From Deltaproteobacteria bacterium (GTDB taxonomy: Bacteria > Desulfobacterota > Desulfuromonadia > Geobacterales > Pseudopelobacteraceae): a DNA stretch of 47,440 nucleotides. The position numbers and the translations under genes are program-made. Below are positions 1 to 7,831 of this stretch, one piece after another; the first letter of the stretch is position 1, and each line of letters opens with the position of its first letter. The notes below the pieces were generated by a model, which searched no databases, was not told the DNA's origin, and saw only the letters and a program-made list of their open reading frames with translations. The stretch spans positions 1 to 47,440 of the forward strand of contig JAJXWO010000031.1 of assembly GCA_021781535.1 (NCBI GenBank). The letters run 5' to 3'.

Positions 1-154
1 TTGGCGTAAGACGGGGAGAAATCATACACGGTATTCGCCTTAGCAACCACGACACAGTATTTTGATCGGACAACAGATTATGTTTTGCCTGAGCAATCGT
101 CCGAAGATCGCTATAGTCCATAAAGGCAGACCATAAAAATCAAGGCTTGCATCT

Positions 155-380
155 TCCCTGTTTTTTCACTTAGTTATCCACACAGTTACGTCTTCATTAA
201 AAACACTGATCCACTTCACATAAAGTGTGGATCGTATACCGGCAAAAATAACTATTGACACGACAAATCAATTACTTACAAGCCGTGCTCATTCGGTATG
301 CAAAGAGATAAAAACCTCAGGATTACGCGACATTTTTCAATGCAGATTTAGTCTATCAACAGGTTTTCCACAGCCTTTGT
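155..380. repeat. DnaA-box-rich intergenic repeat, copy A
   Basis: Non-coding stretch that aligns with 21180-21412 in the same orientation. The best shared block is 18 identical bases at 245-262 (also 21280-21297) containing TTGACA. Further shared pieces are a CTGTTTTTT block, TTATCCAC about 75 bp before the TTGACA block, ATGCAAAGAG followed by R-TAAAA, and ATTACG. A perfect DnaA box (TTATCCACA) lies at 174-182 and a one-mismatch box (TTTTCCACA) at 364-372. No convincing protein is encoded. The role is unknown; a DnaA-titration or replication-related element is an inference. Confidence 0.6.
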
Positions 381-485
381 GGAGAGCACTTTTTACTCCT
401 GAATTTCACTATGACTGTTGCTTGTCACAACTGTTTCAATACAGGCAGTTGCACCACGCCAACCCCAAAAAACAATAAAAAAAAA

Positions 486-628
486 GCAGTTGCACGCGGA
501 GACGCGGAGAACGCGAAGTATAATCAGGTGATTAACCAAAACGACCAAACACCTGATTGGTGTAGCCATCGTTTTCTATAACCCCTTGAATTTCTCCGCA
601 AACTCCGCGTCTCCGCGTGACTAACTGC
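486..628. repeat. MITE-like nested inverted repeat
   Basis: The two ends are inverted copies: each begins GCAGTT and carries the core ACGCGGAGACGCGGAG. A second perfect 9-bp inverted repeat (AATCAGGTG / CACCTGATT) lies inside, so a transcript would fold into a long two-tier hairpin. It carries no ORF. This matches the form of dispersed palindromic or MITE-like elements. It sits just beyond the stop of the minus-strand dehydrogenase at 641 and could also act as that gene's 3' structure. Confidence 0.65.
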
Positions 629-640
629 CGTATTTGACCG

Positions 641-1918
641 TCAGCTGCCTTCCAGAATCCCCTCCGCCGCCCTGATCCCGCTGGCCCAGGCGCCGGTGAT
701 GCCGCGCGAGGTTCCGGCGCCGTCGCCGACCATGTAGATACCGTTGCTCACCCTGAAGTGGCTGTCCAGAAAGGCCGGTTTGTTGGCGTACATCTTGATC
801 TCGGGGTAGTACATGATGGTACTCGGGTGCAGGACGCCGGGGACGATGGTGTCGAGTTTTTTCAAAGCTGCCCAGATATGGCGCATGATCTTGGCCGGCA
901 CGGCCAGCCCCAGGTCACCGGCGGTAACAGGGCAGCTGGGCGGAAACGAGTAGAGATCCTCGTTAAACGTTTCGACGGCAGAACGTTTTCCGAGCCTGAA
1001 GTCCCCTACCCGCTGCATGAGCGGTTTGCCGCCGCCGATCTCGTTGGCCAGCGTGGCGAGAAACACCCCCATCTGCTGGCCGCTGCGGACCGGCGCCTTC
1101 AGGCCGATGGTCTTGAGCAGCGCGAAATTGACCAGGTTGTTCCCGGCCTGCTGTTCGGAAAGAGCATGGCCGTTGACCAGCGAGAAGCCGTCATAGCGCT
1201 CCAGCACCACCCGTGCATGGCCCGAATTGGTGCAGAAGGTGCGCACCCCGTCGGGGAACATGAATTTCGGGTCGTAATAGTCATTGACGATAGGGTAGTT
1301 TTCCAGCCGGGTCTCGACACGGATCCCCACATCAACCACGTTGTCGATATAGGCGATCCCCAGCCGCTCCATCACCTGCTGGAGAAAACTGAACCCTTTC
1401 CGTCCGGGCGCGACGATCACGTTCCCGGCACGTAGCGTTTCTCCGCCGGCAATGACAACACCCGCTCCGGCAGCATCGTTGAAAACGTCGCTCACTTCCC
1501 GTTCCAGCATGAACCGCACGCTGCGGCTTGTGAGCTCGTCCCGCAACCGCTGGATCAGCACCCGGCTCCGGTCGGTGCCCACATGCGCCTGCCGGACGTC
1601 GAGCAGGGTAACGCCGAGCCGCTCCGCCCGCCGCCGGTATACCTCGATATTCTGCTTCTCCTTGATGGTCGGTTGCAGCGCCTCTTCCACCAGCGGCAGG
1701 AGCCGTTCCGCCTCCGCGCTGGTCCAGTTGTCCGTGGCAAAACCGATCGGGTAGGTGTAATTCTGCTTGCAGTCATTGAGCAACCCGCCGGAGCAAATCC
1801 GTTCCCGGTCGATCATCAGGATCGAGATGCCGGGAGAGAGCCCGGTCAGATGAAAGGCGGCGCCCAGGCCGGCCGGGCCGGTGCCGATGATGATCACGTC
1901 GTATTCTGAAGATGACAT
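641..1918 (-). CDS. FAD-dependent dehydrogenase (COG2509-like)
   Basis: Predicted flavoprotein of 425 residues. An N-terminal Rossmann FAD site (GTGPAGLGAAFHL, residues about 12-24) follows a short beta strand. The C-terminal FAD-binding signature GDGAGTSRGITGAWASG (about 397-413) is typical of the uncharacterised FAD-dependent dehydrogenase family COG2509. The region between would hold the substrate cap, including a CxxxC pair in its N-terminal part. The ATG start is supported by AAAGGAG six bases upstream. It is a single gene, divergent from the exonuclease gene at 2074. Substrate and electron acceptor are unknown. The family assignment is fairly firm and the function is not. Confidence 0.85.
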   Translation of the reverse strand: MSSSEYDVIIIGTGPAGLGAAFHLTGLSPGISILMIDRERICSGGLLNDCKQNYTYPIGFATDNWTSAEAERLLPLVEEALQPTIKEKQNIEVYRRRAERLGVTLLDVRQAHVGTDRSRVLIQRLRDELTSRSVRFMLEREVSDVFNDAAGAGVVIAGGETLRAGNVIVAPGRKGFSFLQQVMERLGIAYIDNVVDVGIRVETRLENYPIVNDYYDPKFMFPDGVRTFCTNSGHARVVLERYDGFSLVNGHALSEQQAGNNLVNFALLKTIGLKAPVRSGQQMGVFLATLANEIGGGKPLMQRVGDFRLGKRSAVETFNEDLYSFPPSCPVTAGDLGLAVPAKIMRHIWAALKKLDTIVPGVLHPSTIMYYPEIKMYANKPAFLDSHFRVSNGIYMVGDGAGTSRGITGAWASGIRAAEGILEGS

Positions 1919-2073
1919 ACGCTACTCCTTTGCATTGTATGGTCATTTACGAGTATACACCCGTTCCGCTCTCCGGGCGAATTCGCAGGCACAGTTTCAA
2001 ACCGCTTGCATTCCCGGCCGGTCTCAATAATACTTGGCCTCAATCAGATTGTTGAAAGCGTAAAGGTAACCCA

Positions 2074-2712
2074 GTGGGAAATTACAGCGTAGTCGTGCTC
2101 GACTTTGAAACCACCGGCCTCTCACCGAATTACGGAGACCGGGCCATTGAAATCGGGGCTGTCCTGATAGAAAACAACGTGATCGTGGATCGTTTCCAGA
2201 GCTTGATGAATCCGGGAATGCGAATCAGCCGTTTCATCGAGGAGTACACCGGCATCACCAACCAGATGGTCAGCAACGCCCCCTCTATCGCCGAGGTCAT
2301 GGACAAATTCGCTTCCTTCATGGCACAACATCACCTGGTCGCCCATAATGCCTCGTTCGACAGCCGCTTTCTCGACGCCGAACTGCAGCGAATCAACCAG
2401 CAGCGCCGGCAGCAGTTTGCCTGTTCCATGCTCATTTCCCGCCGTGTGTATCCCGATTCCCCCGGTCACAGCCTGGAAACGCTCGTCCGCTACAAGAAGC
2501 TGAAAACGGACGGCGTGCACCACCGGGCACTGGCCGATGCCGAGATGACCGGACATCTCTGGACCCGCATGGTGGATGACCTGAAGGCCGACTACCAACT
2601 CAGACAGGTGCCGTTTGAGCTCATGCAGCAGCTGTCAAAGGTGTCCAAGGTTGCCGCCCCTTCCCTGCTCCAGCGTATTGCCAGGACACAGGAACAGGCC
2701 GGCAGCGCATGA
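2074..2712 (+). CDS. 3'-5' exonuclease, DnaQ/epsilon-like (DEDD)
   Basis: Stand-alone exonuclease-domain protein of 212 residues related to the proofreading epsilon subunit of DNA polymerase III. ExoI motif VVLDFETTGL (D and E about residues 9-11), ExoII NASFDSRFLD (about 92-101) and ExoIII with HHRALADAEMT (about 150-160) give the DEDDh catalytic set. The start is GTG, chosen because AAGG lies about 7 bases upstream and the protein begins right at the exonuclease fold. Its TGA stop overlaps the ATG of the next gene by four bases (ATGA), so the two are translationally coupled. It probably trims DNA or RNA 3' ends; the physiological substrate is unknown. Confidence 0.88.
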   Translation: MGNYSVVVLDFETTGLSPNYGDRAIEIGAVLIENNVIVDRFQSLMNPGMRISRFIEEYTGITNQMVSNAPSIAEVMDKFASFMAQHHLVAHNASFDSRFLDAELQRINQQRRQQFACSMLISRRVYPDSPGHSLETLVRYKKLKTDGVHHRALADAEMTGHLWTRMVDDLKADYQLRQVPFELMQQLSKVSKVAAPSLLQRIARTQEQAGSA

Positions 2713-3401
2713 AAACCGATATCATCGAAAAAATAAAAAAGCTGCTGGCCCTGGCCAATTCAAGCAACGAACACGAGGCTGCCCTGGCTGCCGGCCATGC
2801 CCAACGATTACTGGCGGAACACAACCTCGCCATGGCCGATATCGAGGCATCCCACAAGCCGAATAAGGCCGACCGGGTTGAAACAGCAGTGGCAAAGACA
2901 CTGCCGAAATGGCTGCGGCTCCTGAGTGCCGGAGTCAGCACGGCATTCGACTGCCAGGCCATCCACCACCCCGCCACCGGCAGAATGACGTTCATCGGCG
3001 TGGGAGCTGACGTCCAGATCGCCGCCTACACCTTCAGCTATCTGGAGAGAACCGTGCGGAAGCTGTGCAGCACCTACATGAAGCAGAATGTCAGCAGTGC
3101 CATCCCCAATCGCCACCGCGAACTAATGCGGCAATCCTACTATCTCGGTGCGGTATCCATCATCACCACCCGCCTGAGAGAGCAGAAGGTGCAGACACCG
3201 GTAACCACCGGCGCACTGGTACCGGTCAAGGAGGGCTTGATCCGGCAGGCCATGAACGAGATCGGCCCCATCAGGACCATGCACAGCCGCAGGAGCTACA
3301 TCAACGCCGATGCCTATACAAGCGGTCAGGCAGACGGAGGACGGGTCGGCATCCACCACGGGATCACCGGCAGCACGTCACCACGCCGCCTCGTTCGTTG
3401 A
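2709..3401 (+). CDS. DUF2786 domain protein
   Basis: Protein of 230 residues. The first 40 residues match the DUF2786 pattern: a short helical segment with KIKKLLALA followed by EHEAALAAGHAQRLLAEHNL. The remainder resembles the longer form of the family seen in phages and chromosomes (conserved W, then repeated R and Y positions), with no recognisable catalytic motif. It overlaps the exonuclease gene by ATGA, so the pair forms an operon, which suggests a nucleic-acid-related role. That role is an inference; the family has no established function that I know of. The last 20 residues are basic and low in complexity. Confidence 0.8.
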   Translation: MKTDIIEKIKKLLALANSSNEHEAALAAGHAQRLLAEHNLAMADIEASHKPNKADRVETAVAKTLPKWLRLLSAGVSTAFDCQAIHHPATGRMTFIGVGADVQIAAYTFSYLERTVRKLCSTYMKQNVSSAIPNRHRELMRQSYYLGAVSIITTRLREQKVQTPVTTGALVPVKEGLIRQAMNEIGPIRTMHSRRSYINADAYTSGQADGGRVGIHHGITGSTSPRRLVR

Positions 3402-3481
3402 CCCCTGCAGACAGACAATCCATCAAAAATGAAAACCGGTCTTGAAATAGTAAACAAAATAGGTTATACAGTCCCTCCCAC

Positions 3482-3569
3482 GGAGAGGTGTCCGAGTGGT
3501 CGATGGTGCCTGACTCGAAATCAGGTGTACGGCAACGTACCTAGGGTTCGAATCCCTACCTCTCCGCCA
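3482..3569 (+). tRNA. tRNA-Ser (CGA)
   Basis: Complete class II tRNA of 88 nt including an encoded CCA. The acceptor stem is GGAGAGG / CCTCTCC, and the anticodon stem CCTGA/TCAGG encloses the loop CTCGAAA with anticodon CGA. A long variable arm (GTACGGCAACGTAC) and a T-arm with GGTTCGAATCC follow. Serine identity rests on the long variable arm plus the anticodon. An intrinsic terminator follows directly. The 3' side is a probable integration boundary, because a truncated ArdC gene abuts it. Confidence 0.97.
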
Positions 3570-3579
3570 CAAAAACAAT

Positions 3580-3614
3580 GGGTTACAGCGACAAGCTGTA
3601 GCCCTTTTGTTTTT
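3580..3614 (+). terminator. intrinsic terminator of tRNA-Ser
   Basis: Ten-base-pair stem GGGTTACAGC / GCTGTAGCCC (one G-U pair) with loop GACAA and tail TTTTGTTTTT, starting 10 bases after the tRNA CCA. A close relative of this hairpin recurs at 17485-17518. Confidence 0.9.
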
Positions 3615-3945
3615 CATGGAAGCCATAGGGTATCTTGCCGGTCGCTGTTCCTTCTTCATCACTGCTGTTTCGATCCATCAGCTTCCAGAAAGTAACCATG
3701 CTCGATTTTTCACCCTTACGGACTGACCTGCCTTTCGACTTAGCCTGGTTGAATGTCAGAAAATATGGGCTTGCATACGGCATTGCTGCCAGCAGGAACA
3801 CATTGATTCCCCGGTACTCCTTCTTGCTGACAAGGTTCTTTGGCATTCCGCTTCCCGCCGACCACGACTTGCGCCAGGGGATTGTTCCCCGCTCCAGCAG
3901 TTCGATGATGCGATTGTTGACGATTTCGTAGACATTTGTTCCCAT
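3583..3945 (-). pseudogene. ArdC-like antirestriction protein, N-terminal fragment
   Basis: The 120 residues match the N-terminal single-strand-DNA-binding domain of the ArdC/DUF1738 family carried by plasmids and integrative elements: NVYEIVNNRIIELLERGTIPW, then the conserved YRGINVFLL and the KGRSVRKGEKSS block. Full ArdC proteins are roughly 300 residues with a C-terminal zincin-like metallopeptidase domain, which is missing here. Homology appears to stop after a KIP tripeptide near 3630. The last dozen codons (FHEKQKGYSLSL) are the tRNA-Ser terminator read backwards. The start is well supported by AAAGGAG upstream. The simplest reading is a gene truncated when an integrated element or its remnant was deleted up to the tRNA gene. 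Confidence 0.75.
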
Positions 3946-3992
3946 GATGTTTCTCCTTTCCTGTGGAATGTTTGGCTGGCCAGCCAGGAAAG

Positions 3993-4028
3993 AAAAAAGC
4001 CGACCATCGCATTAGCGACAATCGGCTT
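3993..4028 (-). terminator. intrinsic terminator downstream of the NERD gene
   Basis: On the minus strand AAGCCGA, TTG, TCGC, TAAT, GCGA, TGG, TCGGCTT forms a two-part stem followed by TTTTTTC. It lies about 115 bases after the NERD gene stop and before the ArdC fragment, so it probably ends the defence-island transcript. Confidence 0.8.
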
Positions 4029-4145
4029 AGTATTTATTCCGGGAAAAGTGACCCCGGGGTTGCAAATAGTTCGTTGGGAGTCCCGTTTCCTTTATATTAC
4101 CTCTGTTTCAGTGTTTTTAGCTCAGATATTTTACAATTGTAATCA

Positions 4146-5030
4146 TTATTTTTTATATGCCTGCGGAGCCACATTACGGCACTTTTGATCAATCTGGTGC
4201 GCAATCCGCTGAATCATTTCAGGTGTAAGAGGAGTTTCACTATTGATCTTCAACAGGTACTGAGGGTTTTTCCCATTATAGATAAGTAGATCCTTCGCTT
4301 TACGGTCTACAAACCATCCAGGCAGAGCTAAAACTGGCTTTACTGACACTTGTTCGCCAACCGAGCTACTGAGCCAACTCGCCAACCATACCGCCTGCCG
4401 CTTTGCCTGCTCAAGAGGTTCTCTTTCGCGCCACGTTGGGAATTGTAACATCTGGCCATCATAAACAACCCTGACATCATCTTTGCCTCTGTCCTTATCG
4501 GGCTTTGAGCGCCCCTTGGTCTCGATGGCAAAGACGCCGTTCTCACCGATTACTACATGATCAATGTTGAAGTTATCTGCTTGGAAATCGTGATACACCC
4601 GATACCCATCAAGCATAAGCTGATTAAGCTCCTGGCCAACCGACCTTTCGCAATCAAGGCCCAATTGTTCTTTATGTCTCTGTATAAAAGCCTTGTTCAA
4701 TTGAAATCCGTAATATGCAACAAAGCCAAAGGCAAGAATAAGAAATACTACTGGTGACGCCTGAGTTTGAGCAACATAACGTGTTGATAGATACATTGAA
4801 TAGCAAAGTAAGGGTACGAAGCCAGTAAATGTAACATACTGGTCAATGTCACTACTCAGATTTTCAATCCGCTCACTGATAGATTCACCGGGAGCACGCA
4901 GCATCTGAAATGTTAGCGGATTTCTCCTGTTTTTCCTTTGGCGTCGGATCCAGACAACAATACCTACAGGAACACAGATTGATAACAGGAAAAGGGCTAA
5001 GGGGATTAACTGTATGAAAAACGTGTTCAT
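4146..5030 (-). CDS. membrane-anchored NERD-domain nuclease-like protein
   Basis: Protein of 294 residues with one N-terminal membrane segment (about residues 3-27) and two more (about 65-110), followed by a cytosolic NERD (nuclease-related) domain. The NERD core shows the PD-(D/E)XK layout: an early E in GQELNQL, then NIDHVVIGENGVFAIETKGR with D and the ExK pair. The remaining 100 residues carry the W and Q pattern usual after this domain. The ATG at 5030 is preferred over an upstream TTG in the same frame because GGA precedes it. It is the last gene before a strong terminator and follows the McrBC-like genes on the same strand. A role as a membrane-proximal effector of the island is an inference. 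Confidence 0.8.
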   Translation of the reverse strand: MNTFFIQLIPLALFLLSICVPVGIVVWIRRQRKNRRNPLTFQMLRAPGESISERIENLSSDIDQYVTFTGFVPLLCYSMYLSTRYVAQTQASPVVFLILAFGFVAYYGFQLNKAFIQRHKEQLGLDCERSVGQELNQLMLDGYRVYHDFQADNFNIDHVVIGENGVFAIETKGRSKPDKDRGKDDVRVVYDGQMLQFPTWREREPLEQAKRQAVWLASWLSSSVGEQVSVKPVLALPGWFVDRKAKDLLIYNGKNPQYLLKINSETPLTPEMIQRIAHQIDQKCRNVAPQAYKK

Positions 5031-5239
5031 GTTTGTTCCAATTGGATTCAAGAGTTAACTGTTTTAGTAGCTCGTTCTATAGTTACTTAAACCTTTATTT
5101 AATCGACGCGAAAAGAAATCTGGAATTGAGGGTTTACCACTCCCAGATGCTTCAGTGTGGAAAGAATGTTTTTTACGTGTGATTCAGCATTGTACTTTGT
5201 GTCAATGTATTAAGTCCCGATAGTTTGCTAACATGCATC

Positions 5240-5482
5240 CTATTCTTGAAGCTGATGTTGTGGCTTGGAATTGATGAAATATTTTCCTCGTCTCGCGTGA
5301 TCGTGCACAGGCAACTTATCTGCTGATATGTACCCTTTCTGAATCAACCACTTCACGAACACCAGGCACAATCGAGTCCAGTCTTCGACAGTTGTGTCAA
5401 TGCCATCAGCATGAAATTTATATGGCTTGATATTTTTGTTAAATGTCATCTTTCTGAGAGTATCCACAGAACACTTGGTCAT
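5240..5482 (-). CDS. small hypothetical protein of the defence island
   Basis: Eighty residues, starting at an ATG with a good GGGAGG seven bases upstream (an upstream in-frame start is weaker). It begins 57 bases after the McrC-like stop, so it is probably in the same transcript. The second half (VEDWTRLCLVFVKWLIQKGY, then LP, then a basic RRGKYFIN stretch) resembles small helical modules that recur in restriction-associated proteins, where a conserved tryptophan helix is followed by a Y/F strand. I cannot name a family with confidence. It has no transmembrane segment and no catalytic motif. It could be a regulator or DNA-binding accessory subunit. Confidence 0.65.
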   Translation of the reverse strand: MTKCSVDTLRKMTFNKNIKPYKFHADGIDTTVEDWTRLCLVFVKWLIQKGYISADKLPVHDHARRGKYFINSKPQHQLQE

Positions 5483-5539
5483 TACAAATCCTCCCGTGTT
5501 GTTCAATGCTATGAGATCAGATCAAGTGACAAATCAGCA

Positions 5540-7831
5540 TTATTCAGCTGGTCGTCTAGTAGCTAAAAGTTCAGCTAGAGTAACCGCATATGGCCAGGCT
5601 GACTTTCGATTCCCCTGGCGGGTATCTAGTTTTGAATAATCCCAGCCAAACCCCTCAAACTCGGTAGCCACTTCAACATCAAATATCAGATAATTGTCGT
5701 GTTTTGGTTCACCCGGATACTCTCTTTTCTTAAGTGCATCTTTAGATATAACCCGCGGCCCCTTAGACGATATGCGGAATAGACCTAGAATGGCTTTGGC
5801 TCCCTCTCCATGAAGCAGCAAATAGCGTGCTCCAGCAATTTCGGGATTCAACCTTAAAGAGCCAGCCGTAGTATCCATCCTACAGTTATAAAGTTTTTCT
5901 TTAACAATCCACTTTCGATGATCATCACTCCTACACCAACCAACTAACACGATTGTCTCAGCCGGCGGGGTATGACGAAGTTTTGAATCTAATTCACATT
6001 CAGGGATCAGTTGAACTATTGGATGCCCTGCAGGCTCTTTGTTGGCGTGGTAAACGTGATAAGACTGTCGCTCCCTTGAGGTTGCACGGTCACAAACATG
6101 CTCAACCACGTCGCAGATAAATTTTGATAGTACTGCGTCTCCAGTCCCAGGTTTAAGAACAAAGGCTCCAAGGCCCGGCAGTAACTCGCTAAACCCGCTG
6201 TACTTAGCCGGCTTGTCATTACCAGGATACAGAATGTATGCTCCCTGGGTTCGGCGAATGGCATCTCGATATGCATGCATCTTTAGAAGATCGGCTCTCT
6301 TCCACGTACCACGCCCTTCTTGTCTTTCTTCTGCATCAGCATCATCACCGCCAAACAATTCAGCTAGTTTTTCGACACGGTACTTAGCGTCAAAATGGAC
6401 ATGAACCATAAGCTCCTGTAATTCAGCATCCTCTGGGGAAAATTCAGATGGCCAGAGACTGAGTGTATAGTCAGGGCGCATATTCTTTGTCCAGGACCCA
6501 GTAACATCGCGCTTTTTACTCTCCGAGAATGTCCGGTTATAGCTAAATTCAATACAGAGTTTACGACCCGCTGACTCAAAAGTGCCTCTAATGGAGAGGT
6601 GCCTGCCAGACTTGAGCTTTAATCCAAAACCATCACTGGTTTCTTCGATCAGTGAATCAACGGCAGGTTTGTCCAGCTCGAAAATTACCGCTACAATATC
6701 CAACAGCTTGAAGAAAACCCAATATTCATAGAGTGTTGCAATGTCACGTTGGCCGGCACCATACACGTCATCACCGCCATGCCATACCAGGCGGGCAGCC
6801 ATGTCAAACTTAAGCCATGCCTGCAAAACCTCGCGATACCCCTCTTTCCTTTGCAGAACGGGGCTTCCCAGCGGCAACATGTCTGGAGGGGAAACACCTC
6901 TGAATATTTCGGCAGAAAGAGTTAATTCCAATTCACTCTCAAGTGATTTGATCTCTGCTCGAAGACGAGCATCAGCTCCGTTGCCAAGCACTTCCAGCTT
7001 ATGTCGCATTTTATTCAGAAAGCTGGTGAAAGACTGTAGAGCAAACATCACGAACCGGTTCTCCGGAGTATCGTCTGTTTGGACATTTCGATATATGGTA
7101 ATTTGTTCTGGCAGAGACGGGACCGATTGCTTTAATGGATGGAGATTAGGGAGAGGTACGCGCCGCGAACCTTTGGCCAGTTGTTTGAGACTATGGGCAT
7201 CGGGCCGGAATCCTCGCCGAATATCGTGAATAGTCTCTTCAGGCTCCCAACGCCGATGTGGTTGGATTGTAATGCGATGGAGAGCATCTCGAAATGGGCG
7301 AGATCCAATAAGGGTACGAAGAAAGGCAAACCGCTGGTGAATTGTATCCGCAGACTTGCCGGGATCAGGGACAAATCGTAATGCTGTCGGTGAACGTAGA
7401 TCCAGTAGTAGTGATACACATCGGTCAGTGATGTCTGACATCATCTGGCGATAATGGTCACGGTAATCAACCTTCAGTGACCGTACTTCTAGTGCCGCTT
7501 TGCCGACAACTTTGCCCTCACCGTTTTGCACGACAAGAGCCAATCGACCCGTATTAAGCCCAGGCTCAATTGTGCCACAATGAGATTGTTTTGGATTTAT
7601 ATTTGGCCGAACGACACCATTTCCGGTTTCTGCATGAAGGGATAGTCCTATAACACTCAGTTCGTATTCATAGCGGCCATTTTCTTGAAGCTGTAGTGGC
7701 TCTTCACCGTATTCGGTTGCCTCAGCTGCAGGAATCCGCCACAACGGTCCTGATGGAAAGATTGTCATTCTAGTCGCAACAAAACCATCCAGCGCAAATT
7801 CAAATATTTCTTCCGAAGGAACCGAAGTCAT
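5540..7831 (-). CDS. McrC-like nuclease subunit: DUF2357 + PD-(D/E)XK + C-terminal domain
   Basis: Predicted effector nuclease of a type IV-like restriction pair, 763 residues. Residues about 60-310 fit DUF2357, the all-alpha/beta region found in McrC relatives. Residues about 345-540 form a PD-(D/E)XK nuclease (DUF524/PDDEXK_7 type): E369 in LYEYWVFFKLL, D454 in MRPDYTL, D481-x-K483 in HFDAKYR, and the later KMHAYRDAI helix. All expected catalytic residues are present. Residues about 620-763 are an extra domain (ARYLLLHG, KAILGLFRI, then a YP..P..DNYLIF segment) that resembles PUA/EVE-like folds; that part is inference. Its ATG directly follows the TAA of the ATPase gene (TAAATG), so the two are translationally coupled. 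The family link to McrC is fairly firm; the target is unknown. Confidence 0.85.
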   Translation of the reverse strand: MTSVPSEEIFEFALDGFVATRMTIFPSGPLWRIPAAEATEYGEEPLQLQENGRYEYELSVIGLSLHAETGNGVVRPNINPKQSHCGTIEPGLNTGRLALVVQNGEGKVVGKAALEVRSLKVDYRDHYRQMMSDITDRCVSLLLDLRSPTALRFVPDPGKSADTIHQRFAFLRTLIGSRPFRDALHRITIQPHRRWEPEETIHDIRRGFRPDAHSLKQLAKGSRRVPLPNLHPLKQSVPSLPEQITIYRNVQTDDTPENRFVMFALQSFTSFLNKMRHKLEVLGNGADARLRAEIKSLESELELTLSAEIFRGVSPPDMLPLGSPVLQRKEGYREVLQAWLKFDMAARLVWHGGDDVYGAGQRDIATLYEYWVFFKLLDIVAVIFELDKPAVDSLIEETSDGFGLKLKSGRHLSIRGTFESAGRKLCIEFSYNRTFSESKKRDVTGSWTKNMRPDYTLSLWPSEFSPEDAELQELMVHVHFDAKYRVEKLAELFGGDDADAEERQEGRGTWKRADLLKMHAYRDAIRRTQGAYILYPGNDKPAKYSGFSELLPGLGAFVLKPGTGDAVLSKFICDVVEHVCDRATSRERQSYHVYHANKEPAGHPIVQLIPECELDSKLRHTPPAETIVLVGWCRSDDHRKWIVKEKLYNCRMDTTAGSLRLNPEIAGARYLLLHGEGAKAILGLFRISSKGPRVISKDALKKREYPGEPKHDNYLIFDVEVATEFEGFGWDYSKLDTRQGNRKSAWPYAVTLAELLATRRPAE

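Noticed and set aside
227..478. An 83-codon frame at the left end
   Set aside because: It covers the DnaA-box repeat, whose other copy does not keep the frame, and has no ribosome binding site.
758..1435. A 225-codon plus-strand frame opposite the FAD dehydrogenase gene
   Set aside because: Shadow of a recognised gene, without a ribosome binding site or family resemblance.
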